64,000 nt of DNA from CAHJWO01 sp964245885 (GTDB taxonomy: Bacteria; Verrucomicrobiota; Verrucomicrobiia; Chthoniobacterales; SZAS-18): the NCBI GenBank assembly GCA_964245885.1, contig CAXTOX010000002.1:16126-80125 (forward strand), written 5' to 3'. Below the pieces are notes generated by a model. The model ran no database searches. It had not been told where the DNA came from and saw only the letters and a list, made by a program, of their open reading frames with translations. The position numbers and the translations under genes were made by a program. Of this stretch, positions 33,675 through 42,125 are shown piece by piece (position 1 is the first letter of the stretch; each line of letters opens with the position of its first letter).

Positions 33675-33752
33675 TTGGTTTGACGTTCGGTCCGCTTCGG
33701 ATTGCCATGTTTGCAAACCGCGCAGGCTGCCGTTATTTTCCCGGTGTTGCCT

Positions 33753-34661
33753 ATGAGTTTTTCCAGCTTCGGGTTTCGAGGGAAAAGTTTTCGGTGCGCC
33801 GCCGCCATCGTAGCGGCGGTTTCGTTGGCCGGTTGCTCGGAAGACCCCGGCTTGCAGGAACGGTTGAATCGTCTGCAAGCAGAGATGCAGGAAAAGGACA
33901 GGCAGCTCCAGGAAGCGCAATCCACGCTTGAAAAAACCCGGTCGGAGTTGAAATCCGCCCGCGCGTCAGGCGGCGCCACCAAACCCGCACCGGCTGATCC
34001 CCCTTCATCGACGCCGGGTGCCACGCCGCAGTTCCTTTCCAAAGAACAGGTCGAGGAAAGCTACGCCGCCGCCAGCAAGGCCATGCAAAAGCGGGTGGGC
34101 AGCGAACTCCGGAACTACTCGGTCGAGAATTGCACGCAGTTCCCGGTCGCAATGCCGTCGGACGAGTATCCGTATCATTCCAAGGTCGCGCTCTCGATCC
34201 GATCCGACAGCGGACATTCCTACCGGCTCGAATTTCCAGTCAGTGCCGATGTGACCGGCAAGTGGACGTTTCCCACCTCGGTCGACATCGCCGGCGCGCT
34301 GGCTGACAGCCGCCAGCAGGACCAGAACACCAGCACGGCCGGCAATCCGCCGTCTGCATCGACCGCTGCTCCCAAGGTAGCCCAGTATAATGCGACGCCG
34401 GCCCCAACTTCCCGGCCGTCCATGCAAACGAACCCGCAGATGGTCCCGGGACAGGCGGCGACGGAAACCCGGGTGATCGACTGGGGCGGAAGCCATTCGC
34501 CGAGCAGTTCACGGCCCGGCCAGACGCCCGTTCCAGCGAGCAGCGTGACTCCCGTGCAGCCCACCCCTCCGGTCCGCGAGGTCCAGCAACCGACGCCGCA
34601 GGGAAGCCGCGCCCCTGCGCAGACGATGCAGGCGGACAAGGACGTTACCATCCATTGGTAG
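33753..34661 (+). CDS. Coiled-coil lipoprotein with Pro-rich tail
   Basis: Predicted 302 residues, ATG 33753. The lipobox is VSLAGC, followed by a coiled coil (LQERLNRLQAEMQEKDRQLQ) and a globular part (YAAASKAMQKRVGSELRNYS, then FPVSADVTGKWTFPTSVDIA). The C-terminal third is Pro/Ser/Thr-rich and ends KDVTIHW. It was probably anchored to the outer membrane, with the coiled coil projecting. No family is recognised. Its last 17 bases overlap the converging membrane-protein gene. Confidence 0.75.
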   Translation: MSFSSFGFRGKSFRCAAAIVAAVSLAGCSEDPGLQERLNRLQAEMQEKDRQLQEAQSTLEKTRSELKSARASGGATKPAPADPPSSTPGATPQFLSKEQVEESYAAASKAMQKRVGSELRNYSVENCTQFPVAMPSDEYPYHSKVALSIRSDSGHSYRLEFPVSADVTGKWTFPTSVDIAGALADSRQQDQNTSTAGNPPSASTAAPKVAQYNATPAPTSRPSMQTNPQMVPGQAATETRVIDWGGSHSPSSSRPGQTPVPASSVTPVQPTPPVREVQQPTPQGSRAPAQTMQADKDVTIHW

Positions 34662-35127
34662 CGGCCGATCCGTGCACCGGGGCACTCCCAAGGATGCCGG
34701 CCAACACACAGGCCAGCCCGCAAAACGGCACGAGGTAAGCCCCTCCTTGGAGCGCACTGTGCGCGACCATCTGGTGCGCCATCTGCGCGAGGTTGCCGCC
34801 GTCGAGGCTCATCGCTTCGCGCAGGGCTTGGTACAAGTCGATGCCGGTCGCTGCAAGCAAGCCAACCAGCAAGCCGGCGGCGAGCAGCACCACCCGGAAG
34901 CAACGGGCGAGGCTGAAAACCGCCACGATCGTGGCGGCGGCGATGCACGCATAAACACGCGCGCGGCTGTAATCGAAGAAGCCGATGGACCCCAGGCCCC
35001 CCAGGGTGGCGAGCGGGAGCCACATGCCTCCGATCACCCCCGCGCCGCCGACGGCTCCCAGCACGGAGGCGGTCAAAACCTTCCGCTTTGTGGATGCCAG
35101 CTTGGCCAGCGCAGACGTGTCACTCAT
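34645..35127 (-). CDS. Small polytopic membrane protein
   Basis: Predicted 160 residues, ATG 35127. Four hydrophobic stretches are visible: VLTASVLGAVGGAGVIGGMW, ACIAAATIVAVFSLA, VVLLAAGLLVGLLAA, and LVPFCGLACVLAGILG. It lies 39 bases downstream of the FHA-ABC transporter and is therefore likely co-transcribed with it, as a possible accessory subunit. Family unknown. The 3' end overlaps the converging lipoprotein gene by 17 bases. Confidence 0.72.
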   Translation of the reverse strand: MSDTSALAKLASTKRKVLTASVLGAVGGAGVIGGMWLPLATLGGLGSIGFFDYSRARVYACIAAATIVAVFSLARCFRVVLLAAGLLVGLLAATGIDLYQALREAMSLDGGNLAQMAHQMVAHSALQGGAYLVPFCGLACVLAGILGSAPVHGSAATNGW

Positions 35128-35166
35128 GGCGGTGCGGCTTCTGTGATGCGTGCGCGACGGGACCGT

Positions 35167-38064
35167 TCATTTGCCGGTTTGTTTCGATTGCAGGCCAAAC
35201 AGGATCACGAGGTAGCAACCGACCGCCCACGCCACGAGCGTCAGCAGGGAAACCTGGGCGGGGAGCAGGAAGCGAAACACCGTCCCCTTGGTGTAGCGGA
35301 CATCGTAGCGGTTGCTGGTGGTATCGCGGTACTCGATCCGGAAATCGCTGTCGCCCTTTTCAACCCGCGTGCCGTCCTGTTTGTGCTGCCCCACCCTTTC
35401 CGGATATACGATGAGGTTCTGCCAAGACGTGTTGAACAACGAAATCTTGTCGTACTGCTGCGAACGTGCCCGGCCGCCTTCTTCCCACTCGATCTTTTCC
35501 CTGCTTCCGTCCGAGGTCAGAAAGAGCGGGACCTTGGTCCGGTTGGTCAGGAACGGGGTCGCCTGACCGTAGATGTTGGACACATCCATGATCCGCTGCG
35601 CGGAAAAGCTCGGCACCAGATGGCTGAACCGGTACACCGCCATGGACATTTCCGGGACGGTGATCACGAAGCCGCCAAAGAGAATCTGAGGAATCAAAAT
35701 CAGAGGCACCCACATCACCGCCTGCGTCGAACTGCGCACCAGCGCGGAGATGGTCAAGCCGAGCGCGACACCGACCAGGGCGGCGGCGAGCACCGCCAGA
35801 ACCTTGAGGCCCAGGGTGGTGGTGAAGACATTAAACAAACTCAATCCCGGGATCATCCGCGGCTTGCCGTCGGCGCCCTTGATCGGCGTGCCGTCGTCGA
35901 ACTTTTCCGTCTGCCCGCCGGAGTCGAGGATGTTGTCCGTGAGATAAAAGAAGCTCGCCAAGGTGGAGGTTAGGCTTGTCACCGCCGCGCTGGGCTTCGG
36001 GGGATCGGCCGGCTCACTGGGAGTCGCCGAGGGCGGCGTCTTGGCTGACGACGCGTCTTTCGCGCTCGACACGACTTCGAAGTCGCCGGCGTTGTCCGCC
36101 GCGGCCTGGCTGGCGGGCGACATCGAGGCAAAACGTTCCTCCAGTCGGAAGGCAAAGAGGTTCCGGTCGAAGTCGTTCTTCTGAAAAAAGTGGGCGGTGA
36201 GGAAAATCGTGGCGAACAGCAGGATGGCCTGCACAACCGTCAGCAGCGAGAGAAAGGCCAGCTTGCTCTGGAGATAGACGTTGAGCCCGAGACCGCAGAC
36301 GCGCTCGCGCCGGAAGATAGGGAGTTCGCCGATGATCTGTTGCGCGCCGTTGCTGCACCCGAACCACAAAGTCGCCACGACGCATAGGAACATGCGCAAG
36401 CCGGCATTTTCCGCGACCCAACCGACCATCCCGCCGATGGCGAGCGCCTGCGCGAACAGAAACACGAGGTTGAGCGGATCGGCGAGCAGCACCTTCCACT
36501 GGCGGGCAAACAGGATGCGCAACGTTTGCAGGTAGCCGACGTGCTGCCGCCTCGAAGGGCCGGTCGAGCTCTCGGAGACGGGGGGCGGCGGCGAGGCGGA
36601 CAACGTGCGCTGCCCGTACGGCGAGTTCAGGAATTCCTGTTCCCACTCCTCGGCCGTCTTGGATGGATCGGCGAGCAGGCTGTAAACTTTTTCCAGCGGC
36701 GCTTTGTCGAATCCCTGCGTGTCCGCGGAGCCGCGCGAGAGGAAATGCTGCCTCGCTTCGTCCGCCGTGCCGATGAAGATCAGCCGGCCGCCGTGAATGA
36801 AGATGAGCCGGTCGAAAAGGTACGCCTTCTGGAGAACGTGCGTGGTGCACATCACCGTCAGGTTGGTCAGGCGCAGGGATTGCAGCAGCGCCATCAGGTC
36901 GGCTTCCGTGGCCGGATCGAGGCCCGACGAAGGCTCGTCGAGGAAGAGCACCGACGGCTTGGCGAGCAGTTCGATGGCCACGCTGACGCGCTTGCGCTGA
37001 CCGCCGGAGAGACGGGAAATGCGTTTGCCGCGGTGTTCCTTGAGCGACAGCCGCTCGATGACGCGGTCCACGAGAGCGTCGATCTGCGCGGCCGGCAGGT
37101 TGAGCCGCAGACGCGCGCTGTAGGTGATGGCCTCCGTGACCGTCAGTTCCAGGTGGACGATGTCATCCTGCGGTACGAAACCGACCCCGGCGGCGTTGAC
37201 CTGTTCGCGGCTGGTCAATGGGATGCCACTGATGAGCACTTCCCCCGAACTGGCGGGATTCACGCCGCAGAGTGCGTTGAGCAGCGTCGATTTGCCCTGG
37301 CCGCTGCCTCCGAGGATGCCGACGAACTCCCCGCGCTGGATTTCCAGGTTGATGTTCTGGAGGATGCGGAAGGGCCGGCCGTCCTTCTGCACCTCGACGA
37401 CGAGATTGTGCGCGGTGACGCGTCCGAGGTTCGCCTGGTCCACCCGGATGATCGAGTGCCCGGTGAACTCGAAAAAATAGTCGCCGATGCGGAAACGGTC
37501 GCCGTAGACGAGGAGTTCGCGGCTGAAGAACTTGCCGTTTAGTTCGGTGCCGGCGCGGCTTTTGTCGACGAGGAAGAAGTTCGAGCCTTCCTTTTCGACG
37601 ACGGCGTGGATCTTCGAGATGGCGGAATCTTCGGGGTCGAGTTCCAGGCGGAAACCGCCGTCCGCCTCGGTGGCCTCGCCGCGTCCGAGGACCACGGGCA
37701 CACGGTCGAGAGGGAACTCCGTGACCACGCTGCCCCGGCAGACGGGGGCCTCGGGTTCGCGGTAGAACTGGAGCGTGGCTCCGGGCAGCTCGACGGTGTC
37801 GAGGTTGTTGAGCGCGATCGAGGCCCCCGGCGCGAGCGGACGGCTGTTGACGGCCATCTCCGCCTGCGGAACCGCCGCGCGGGAGAGCATCCAGGTTACC
37901 CGCTGCTGGTTCCAGAAAATGACGGCGTGCTCGGCGAGGAGGCTGGAATCATGGCTGCGCAACGGGATGGAAACCTGCGCCGAAGTGCCGAGGACGATGC
38001 GTTCCTTGGGCAGCTCGGCCGAGCGCTGGCCTTCGTCGTCGTTGATGATCAGCGTGGATTTCAT
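35167..38064 (-). CDS. Double-FHA ABCG-type ABC transporter fusion
   Basis: Predicted 965 residues. Two FHA-like domains come first (about 1-105 and 115-205; the second has VVLGRGEATEADGG and ISKIHAVVEKEGSNFFLVDK). The ATPase follows with Walker A GGSGQGKST at 252-260, signature LSGGQRKRV from 352 and Walker B VLFLDEPSSGLDP near 372. An ABC-2-type membrane domain makes up the C-terminal half, with TM helices and a large Ser/Pro-rich extracytoplasmic loop before DNILDSGGQTEKFDDG. FHA domains bind phosphothreonine, so the transporter may be controlled by a Ser/Thr kinase. The candidate kinase lies 5 kb away in the same locus. Confidence 0.92.
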   Translation of the reverse strand: MKSTLIINDDEGQRSAELPKERIVLGTSAQVSIPLRSHDSSLLAEHAVIFWNQQRVTWMLSRAAVPQAEMAVNSRPLAPGASIALNNLDTVELPGATLQFYREPEAPVCRGSVVTEFPLDRVPVVLGRGEATEADGGFRLELDPEDSAISKIHAVVEKEGSNFFLVDKSRAGTELNGKFFSRELLVYGDRFRIGDYFFEFTGHSIIRVDQANLGRVTAHNLVVEVQKDGRPFRILQNINLEIQRGEFVGILGGSGQGKSTLLNALCGVNPASSGEVLISGIPLTSREQVNAAGVGFVPQDDIVHLELTVTEAITYSARLRLNLPAAQIDALVDRVIERLSLKEHRGKRISRLSGGQRKRVSVAIELLAKPSVLFLDEPSSGLDPATEADLMALLQSLRLTNLTVMCTTHVLQKAYLFDRLIFIHGGRLIFIGTADEARQHFLSRGSADTQGFDKAPLEKVYSLLADPSKTAEEWEQEFLNSPYGQRTLSASPPPPVSESSTGPSRRQHVGYLQTLRILFARQWKVLLADPLNLVFLFAQALAIGGMVGWVAENAGLRMFLCVVATLWFGCSNGAQQIIGELPIFRRERVCGLGLNVYLQSKLAFLSLLTVVQAILLFATIFLTAHFFQKNDFDRNLFAFRLEERFASMSPASQAAADNAGDFEVVSSAKDASSAKTPPSATPSEPADPPKPSAAVTSLTSTLASFFYLTDNILDSGGQTEKFDDGTPIKGADGKPRMIPGLSLFNVFTTTLGLKVLAVLAAALVGVALGLTISALVRSSTQAVMWVPLILIPQILFGGFVITVPEMSMAVYRFSHLVPSFSAQRIMDVSNIYGQATPFLTNRTKVPLFLTSDGSREKIEWEEGGRARSQQYDKISLFNTSWQNLIVYPERVGQHKQDGTRVEKGDSDFRIEYRDTTSNRYDVRYTKGTVFRFLLPAQVSLLTLVAWAVGCYLVILFGLQSKQTGK

Positions 38065-38266
38065 GTCCGGGGCAAAAGTAGGCGTTTTGTACTACGCCCG
38101 TGCGAGTTGGGCAAGAGGAATGCAAGCCGGATTTCAGCCGCAAGCGGAGCAGACACGCTCCGAGGAACGGGGAACCCGGCGATCGTTGCAACGCCAAGGC
38201 GGTTCACGGGCATCCACTTTCGCTGGAGGCAAAAGGTAGTGTTGCGTAACTACCTGCAAAGGAGAG

Positions 38267-38347
38267 TGCTCGGGGGGGGACTTGAACCCCCATGCCTTGC
38301 GGCATACGCCCCTCAAACGTACGTGTCTGCCATTTCACCACCCGAGC
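38267..38347 (-). tRNA. tRNA-Leu (GAG)
   Basis: On the minus strand a type-II tRNA starts GCTCGGG and ends CCCGAGC plus discriminator A. The anticodon stem TACGT/GCGTA holds the loop TTGAGGG, which gives anticodon GAG. The long variable arm is TGCCGCAAGGCA, and the T-arm contains GGGGGTTCAAGTCCCCC. No 3' CCA is encoded. It lies in the gap before the FHA-ABC gene on the same strand. Confidence 0.93.
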
Positions 38348-38492
38348 AATGAGATGCGTGGCAGCGTTACCTCTACCACGACGCGATGCTCAGGCAAGCG
38401 ATCTTTGTACGCGAGGGCTGTTGCGTCCATTAAAAATTTGCGGGCAAAGCGTCCGGAGGTTTTTATGGTGCGGGGTCTGCTTTCCAGGTTGC

Positions 38493-39341
38493 ATGGCTTC
38501 CTTCAACCCTCGTAAGATTGCGGTCGTGGCCGGACCATCGCTCGACAAATCATTCGCTTGGGTCAAAGCCGATCTGCACCTCCACACGGCTGAAGACCCG
38601 CTCGACGAGGTCGATTACACCGCTTTGGAACTCCTCGAACGCGCCGCGTCGCTCGGGTTCGGCGTCCTGGCGGTCACCCTCCACGACAAGGTTTTCGACG
38701 ACGAACGTGCCTTCGCCCGGGCACGCGAACTCGGCATCCTGCTCCTCTCCGCCGCCGAGTTGCGCATCCAGGGAGCGGACACGGTTCTGCTCAACATCAC
38801 CGCGCAGGAGGCGGCCGGCATCAAAACCTTTGCCGACCTGCGGCGGCTGCGGGCGGCACGCGGTGATTCGCTCCTGGTCTTCGCCCCGCATCCCTTTTAC
38901 CGGTTCGGCAGTTCCATCGGGTCGCGCATCGAGAGTTGCCTCGATTGTTTCGACGCCATCGAGTTCTGCCATTTCCACGTCCCGGTTTTCGACCCCAACG
39001 CCGCCGCCGCCCGCCTTGCCAAACGCAACGGAAAGCCCTTGCTGGCGACCTCGGACGCGCACCGGCGGCAGTTTTTCGGCGAGAACTATTCGCTCCTCGG
39101 ACTTCCCTCGGACCAGCCGCCCACGGTGGAAAGCGTGTTCAGCGCCATCCGCGCCGACCGCATCCATCGGGTGAGTCCCACGGGTGGGCTGCCGCGGCTG
39201 GTGGCGATGCTGCTGTTTCTCTTTGTGGTCCATCCGATCCTGGTGCGACTGCCTGGATCGAAACGCGTGCGCGCCCGCAAGGGTGGCGTCGCTGGCTCCC
39301 GGACGCATGAACCCTCCGGCGAGGACGCCGTCCCCGTCTGA
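38493..39341 (+). CDS. PHP-domain phosphoesterase
   Basis: Predicted 282 residues, ATG 38493 (MASFNPRKIAVVAGPSLDKS). PHP motifs are KADLHLHTAEDPLDEVDYTA at the N-terminus, GFGVLAVTLHDKVFDDE, LVFAPHPFYRFG and KPLLATSDAHRRQFFGENYS, with the expected HxH, H, DxH ligands. A hydrophobic stretch near the C-terminus (LVAMLLFLFVVHPILVRL) may be a membrane anchor. It probably hydrolyses a phosphoester; the substrate is unknown. The 145 bases upstream after the tRNA are without visible features. Confidence 0.85.
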   Translation: MASFNPRKIAVVAGPSLDKSFAWVKADLHLHTAEDPLDEVDYTALELLERAASLGFGVLAVTLHDKVFDDERAFARARELGILLLSAAELRIQGADTVLLNITAQEAAGIKTFADLRRLRAARGDSLLVFAPHPFYRFGSSIGSRIESCLDCFDAIEFCHFHVPVFDPNAAAARLAKRNGKPLLATSDAHRRQFFGENYSLLGLPSDQPPTVESVFSAIRADRIHRVSPTGGLPRLVAMLLFLFVVHPILVRLPGSKRVRARKGGVAGSRTHEPSGEDAVPV

Positions 39342-39354
39342 GCCTGACTCCTTT

Positions 39355-39867
39355 ATGAAAGTTCGTTTGCGCCACCTCGGATTGTCGAGCGTCGTTGCGG
39401 TCGCCATGCTCGGCGCGTCGTGCAAAACCACTCCCGACGACGATAAACCCAAAACCGCGGCCACCACCGCCGTCAAACCGAAAAAGATCGTCACCACCAT
39501 GCGTGACGAAAACGGAGACGTCGCGTTTCAGTCTTTCATCAGCCGGCTGCGCCAAGCGGTGGCAGCGAAGGACACCACCGTCATCGCCGGGATGATGACG
39601 ACGAACTTCGGCTACCACATCAATCCCGACCGCGAGGGCGAGGGCGTGTTCGCCTATTGGGACCAGAACAACATCTGGCCCGAACTGCAACTCGTCATCC
39701 GCGAGCGGTTCGTGCCGTTCGGAGACGGGCGGGACGGCTTCATGGTGGCACCAGCCGAGTTTACCGCGGCGGACAACTACACGGGCTATCGCGCGGGCAT
39801 CCAACTCGTGAACGGGAGCTGGAAGTTCTCGTACTTCGTCAACGGTTCGGACGCCGGCGGAACCTAG
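39355..39867 (+). CDS. Small lipoprotein of unknown function
   Basis: Predicted 170 residues, ATG 39355, 13 bases after the PHP gene. Signal MKVRLRHLGLSSVVAVAMLG leads to lipobox LGASC. After a Lys/Thr-rich spacer the mature domain resembles an SnoaL/NTF2-like or DUF4440-like fold (SFISRLRQAVAAKDTTVIAG, FGYHINPDREGEGVFAYWDQ, ending SWKFSYFVNGSD), but this is by eye only. Conserved catalytic residues are not apparent. It probably sits at the inner or outer membrane and shares a transcript with the PHP gene. Confidence 0.72.
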   Translation: MKVRLRHLGLSSVVAVAMLGASCKTTPDDDKPKTAATTAVKPKKIVTTMRDENGDVAFQSFISRLRQAVAAKDTTVIAGMMTTNFGYHINPDREGEGVFAYWDQNNIWPELQLVIRERFVPFGDGRDGFMVAPAEFTAADNYTGYRAGIQLVNGSWKFSYFVNGSDAGGT

Positions 39868-39884
39868 CCGGCCGTCGGCCCGGA

Positions 39885-40448
39885 TCAGGGCTGGAGCACC
39901 GCGTCGATAGAATGGAGGACGCCGTTGCTCGCCTCCAGATCGCTGCCGAGAATTTTTGCGTCGTCCACCTCGATGACCTTGCCGTCCGGCGTCACGTCCA
40001 CGTCGATCTCCGTGCCTTCGAGCGTTTTGACCTCGTCGGTCTTCGCAAGATCGGCCGCCGTCAGCTTGGTCGCCGACAAGTGGTAGGACACCAGGGCGAC
40101 GAGCTTGGCCTTGTTTTCTGGCTTGAGGAGTTCATCCAACTTGCCCGAGGGCAGCTTTGAAAAAGCGGTGTCGGTCGGCGCAAACACCGTGTAAGTGCCG
40201 GGCTGCTGCAAGGTGGCGGTGAGGCCGGCTGCTTCTACGACTTTCAGGAACGTGGTGAAACTTCCTGCGGATTTCGCCACAGCGACGAGGTCTTCCTTCG
40301 CCGTCGGCGCGACGGTTGGACTGGCCGAAGCGGCATGTTTGGAAGATTCTTCCTGGGCGCTGGCTGAACGGATCGGCGCGAGACTCGCAAACAGGGCGAC
40401 GGCCACCACGACGGGAAAATTGGCGGCGGAGCGAGAGACTTTATCCAT
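39885..40448 (-). CDS. Fasciclin-domain secreted protein
   Basis: Predicted 187 residues, ATG 40448. The signal is FPVVVAVALFASLAPIRSAS, followed by one FAS1 domain: FTTFLKVVEAAGLTATLQQP, GTYTVFAPTDTAFSKLPSGK, the YH-type segment LVALVSYHLSATKLTAADLA, and ASNGVLHSIDAVLQP at the C-terminus. FAS1 domains mediate adhesion or matrix contact. It is convergent with the small lipoprotein and divergent from the ChaN-like gene, with 136 bases between the starts. Confidence 0.93.
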   Translation of the reverse strand: MDKVSRSAANFPVVVAVALFASLAPIRSASAQEESSKHAASASPTVAPTAKEDLVAVAKSAGSFTTFLKVVEAAGLTATLQQPGTYTVFAPTDTAFSKLPSGKLDELLKPENKAKLVALVSYHLSATKLTAADLAKTDEVKTLEGTEIDVDVTPDGKVIEVDDAKILGSDLEASNGVLHSIDAVLQP

Positions 40449-40584
40449 AGAACTGGTGGACCTTTGCCCGGGAACACGCACAAAACAACGTTTTCTGTTG
40501 TTCGGACTTCGCGCCAACGTTGGACGGATGAGAACCCGCCGACAATTTGCAAGCCCGCCTGCCCATGGTAGTTTGCCCTTCCCC

Positions 40585-41478
40585 ATGCCCGGACCGGTTT
40601 CGTGTATCTCGCTGCGTCAGCTTTGCCTCGGACTTCTCACCGCCGGCGCTCTGACCGCCTGCTCCGGGACGAACCGCGCGCTGACCTTGCCCAAGCAGGC
40701 CGGACCCGTGCCGGTCAGCGCCCAGCGCCAGCCGACCGCCGCCGAACAGGCTTACTGGGACCAACTGGCTCCCGCAAGGGTCATCTACATCGGCGAAACG
40801 CACAACAGCAACTCCGACCACGAGTACGAGTGGGACGTGTTGAAGGGACTCAAGGCACGCGGGACGCGCTGCACCGTGGCCTGGGAGATGTTCGACGAAA
40901 CCCAGCAAGGGCTGCTCGACCAGTGGGCTGCCCGGCAGATCAGCACCGACACGCTCCTGCAGAAGACGGATTTCCAAATGCACTGGGGCACGCTGTCGGT
41001 CCTATACGAGAAAATCTTGCGTTGGAGTCTGGCCGAGGGCGTGCCGAGTCTCGCGCTCAACGCCCCGGCCGCGATGAGCCACAAGCTCGCCACCGGGCAG
41101 GCGCTCGACGCCAACGAGAAGGCTATGTTGCCGAGCGGGTTCCATCCGCTGCCGGGCGGGTACGAACACTTCAACGAGCAGATGGCGGGCAGCCCGCACA
41201 CCGGGGCCGACACGCGTAATTTCTTCCAGGCGCAGCTCCTCTGGGAACAAACGATGGCAACCCGCATCGTCGACTACCTCGCGGCGCACCCGGACCAAAA
41301 GCTCGTCGTGCTCCTCGGGCGCGGGCATGTGGAGGACGGCTTCGGCGTGCCCGCTTTCGTGACGCAGAAGACGGATGCCCGGCAGATCATCATTTATCCA
41401 GGCGGTCCCGCGGCTGCCGCCGAGGGCGGGGCGCATCTTGCCAGGGTCGCCCGGCGTCCGCGGCCCGGAATTTTGTAG
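40585..41478 (+). CDS. ChaN-family lipoprotein (haem-binding uptake protein-like)
   Basis: Predicted 297 residues, ATG 40585. The lipoprotein signal is LRQLCLGLLTAGALTAC. The ChaN/PF04187 fold is suggested by RVIYIGETHNSNSDHEYEWD near the N-terminus, TVAWEMFDETQQGLLDQWAA, and VVLLGRGHVEDGFGVPAFV. ChaN of Campylobacter binds haem; whether this one does is not shown. The gene precedes yqgE by 30 bases. The catalytic-looking GETHNS and RGHVEDGFG motifs are the family's hallmark. Confidence 0.88.
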   Translation: MPGPVSCISLRQLCLGLLTAGALTACSGTNRALTLPKQAGPVPVSAQRQPTAAEQAYWDQLAPARVIYIGETHNSNSDHEYEWDVLKGLKARGTRCTVAWEMFDETQQGLLDQWAARQISTDTLLQKTDFQMHWGTLSVLYEKILRWSLAEGVPSLALNAPAAMSHKLATGQALDANEKAMLPSGFHPLPGGYEHFNEQMAGSPHTGADTRNFFQAQLLWEQTMATRIVDYLAAHPDQKLVVLLGRGHVEDGFGVPAFVTQKTDARQIIIYPGGPAAAAEGGAHLARVARRPRPGIL

Positions 41479-41508
41479 GCGGGACGGCCGGGCCGGGAGA
41501 GACGGACG

Positions 41509-42099
41509 ATGCCTTCTCAATTGCTGATGCGCTTCATCGACCCTACGGAAAACGACGGCGAAAGCTGGCAAGGCTTGTTGCTCGCGGCGCACCCAAGCCT
41601 GAAGGATCCGAACTTCCGCCGCAGCGTGCTGTTTCTTTCCACGCATGAGTCGGAGGTCGGCGCGTTTGGTTTCGTCCTGAATCGGCCGTTGGGTAAGACG
41701 GCAGCTGAACTGCTGCCCGAGCACGAGCAGGCCGAACTGCTCCGCGACATCCCGGTGTTCCTCGGCGGCCCGGTCGGCCACGACCAGTTGAGCTTCGCCC
41801 GGGTGGAACTTGGCGCGGACTCGGCTGAACATCGCTTCCAGACCAATCTTTCCCTCTTCGAGGTGGCCGAACTCAGCGCCGACAGTCCAGGCAGCGTCCG
41901 CGCATTCGTGGGCTACTCCGGCTGGTCCGCGGGACAACTGGAAGGCGAGTTGGAGCAGAAAGCCTGGGTGCTCGTCAAGGCGGAGGGCCAGGCGGTCACG
42001 CCGCTCGCGCACGAACGCGTCTGGTACAAAATCATGAACGCGCTCGGCCCCGTCTACAAGCTGCTGGCCGCCGTGCCGGACGACATTTCGTTGAACTGA
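41509..42099 (+). CDS. YqgE/AlgH family protein
   Basis: Predicted 196 residues, ATG 41509, preceded by a usable Shine-Dalgarno (gggagag). UPF0301 motifs are LLAAHPSLKDPNFRRSVLFL, VGAFGFVLNRPLGKTAAELL, and VRAFVGYSGWSAGQLEGELE. The family is conserved in many Gram-negatives, and in Pseudomonas AlgH is linked to alginate regulation, but its biochemistry is unclear. It lies between chaN-like and the alanine dehydrogenase gene. Confidence 0.92.
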   Translation: MPSQLLMRFIDPTENDGESWQGLLLAAHPSLKDPNFRRSVLFLSTHESEVGAFGFVLNRPLGKTAAELLPEHEQAELLRDIPVFLGGPVGHDQLSFARVELGADSAEHRFQTNLSLFEVAELSADSPGSVRAFVGYSGWSAGQLEGELEQKAWVLVKAEGQAVTPLAHERVWYKIMNALGPVYKLLAAVPDDISLN

Positions 42100-42125
42100 C
42101 CTGTGGGCGGCGTAGTGTGATCGCC

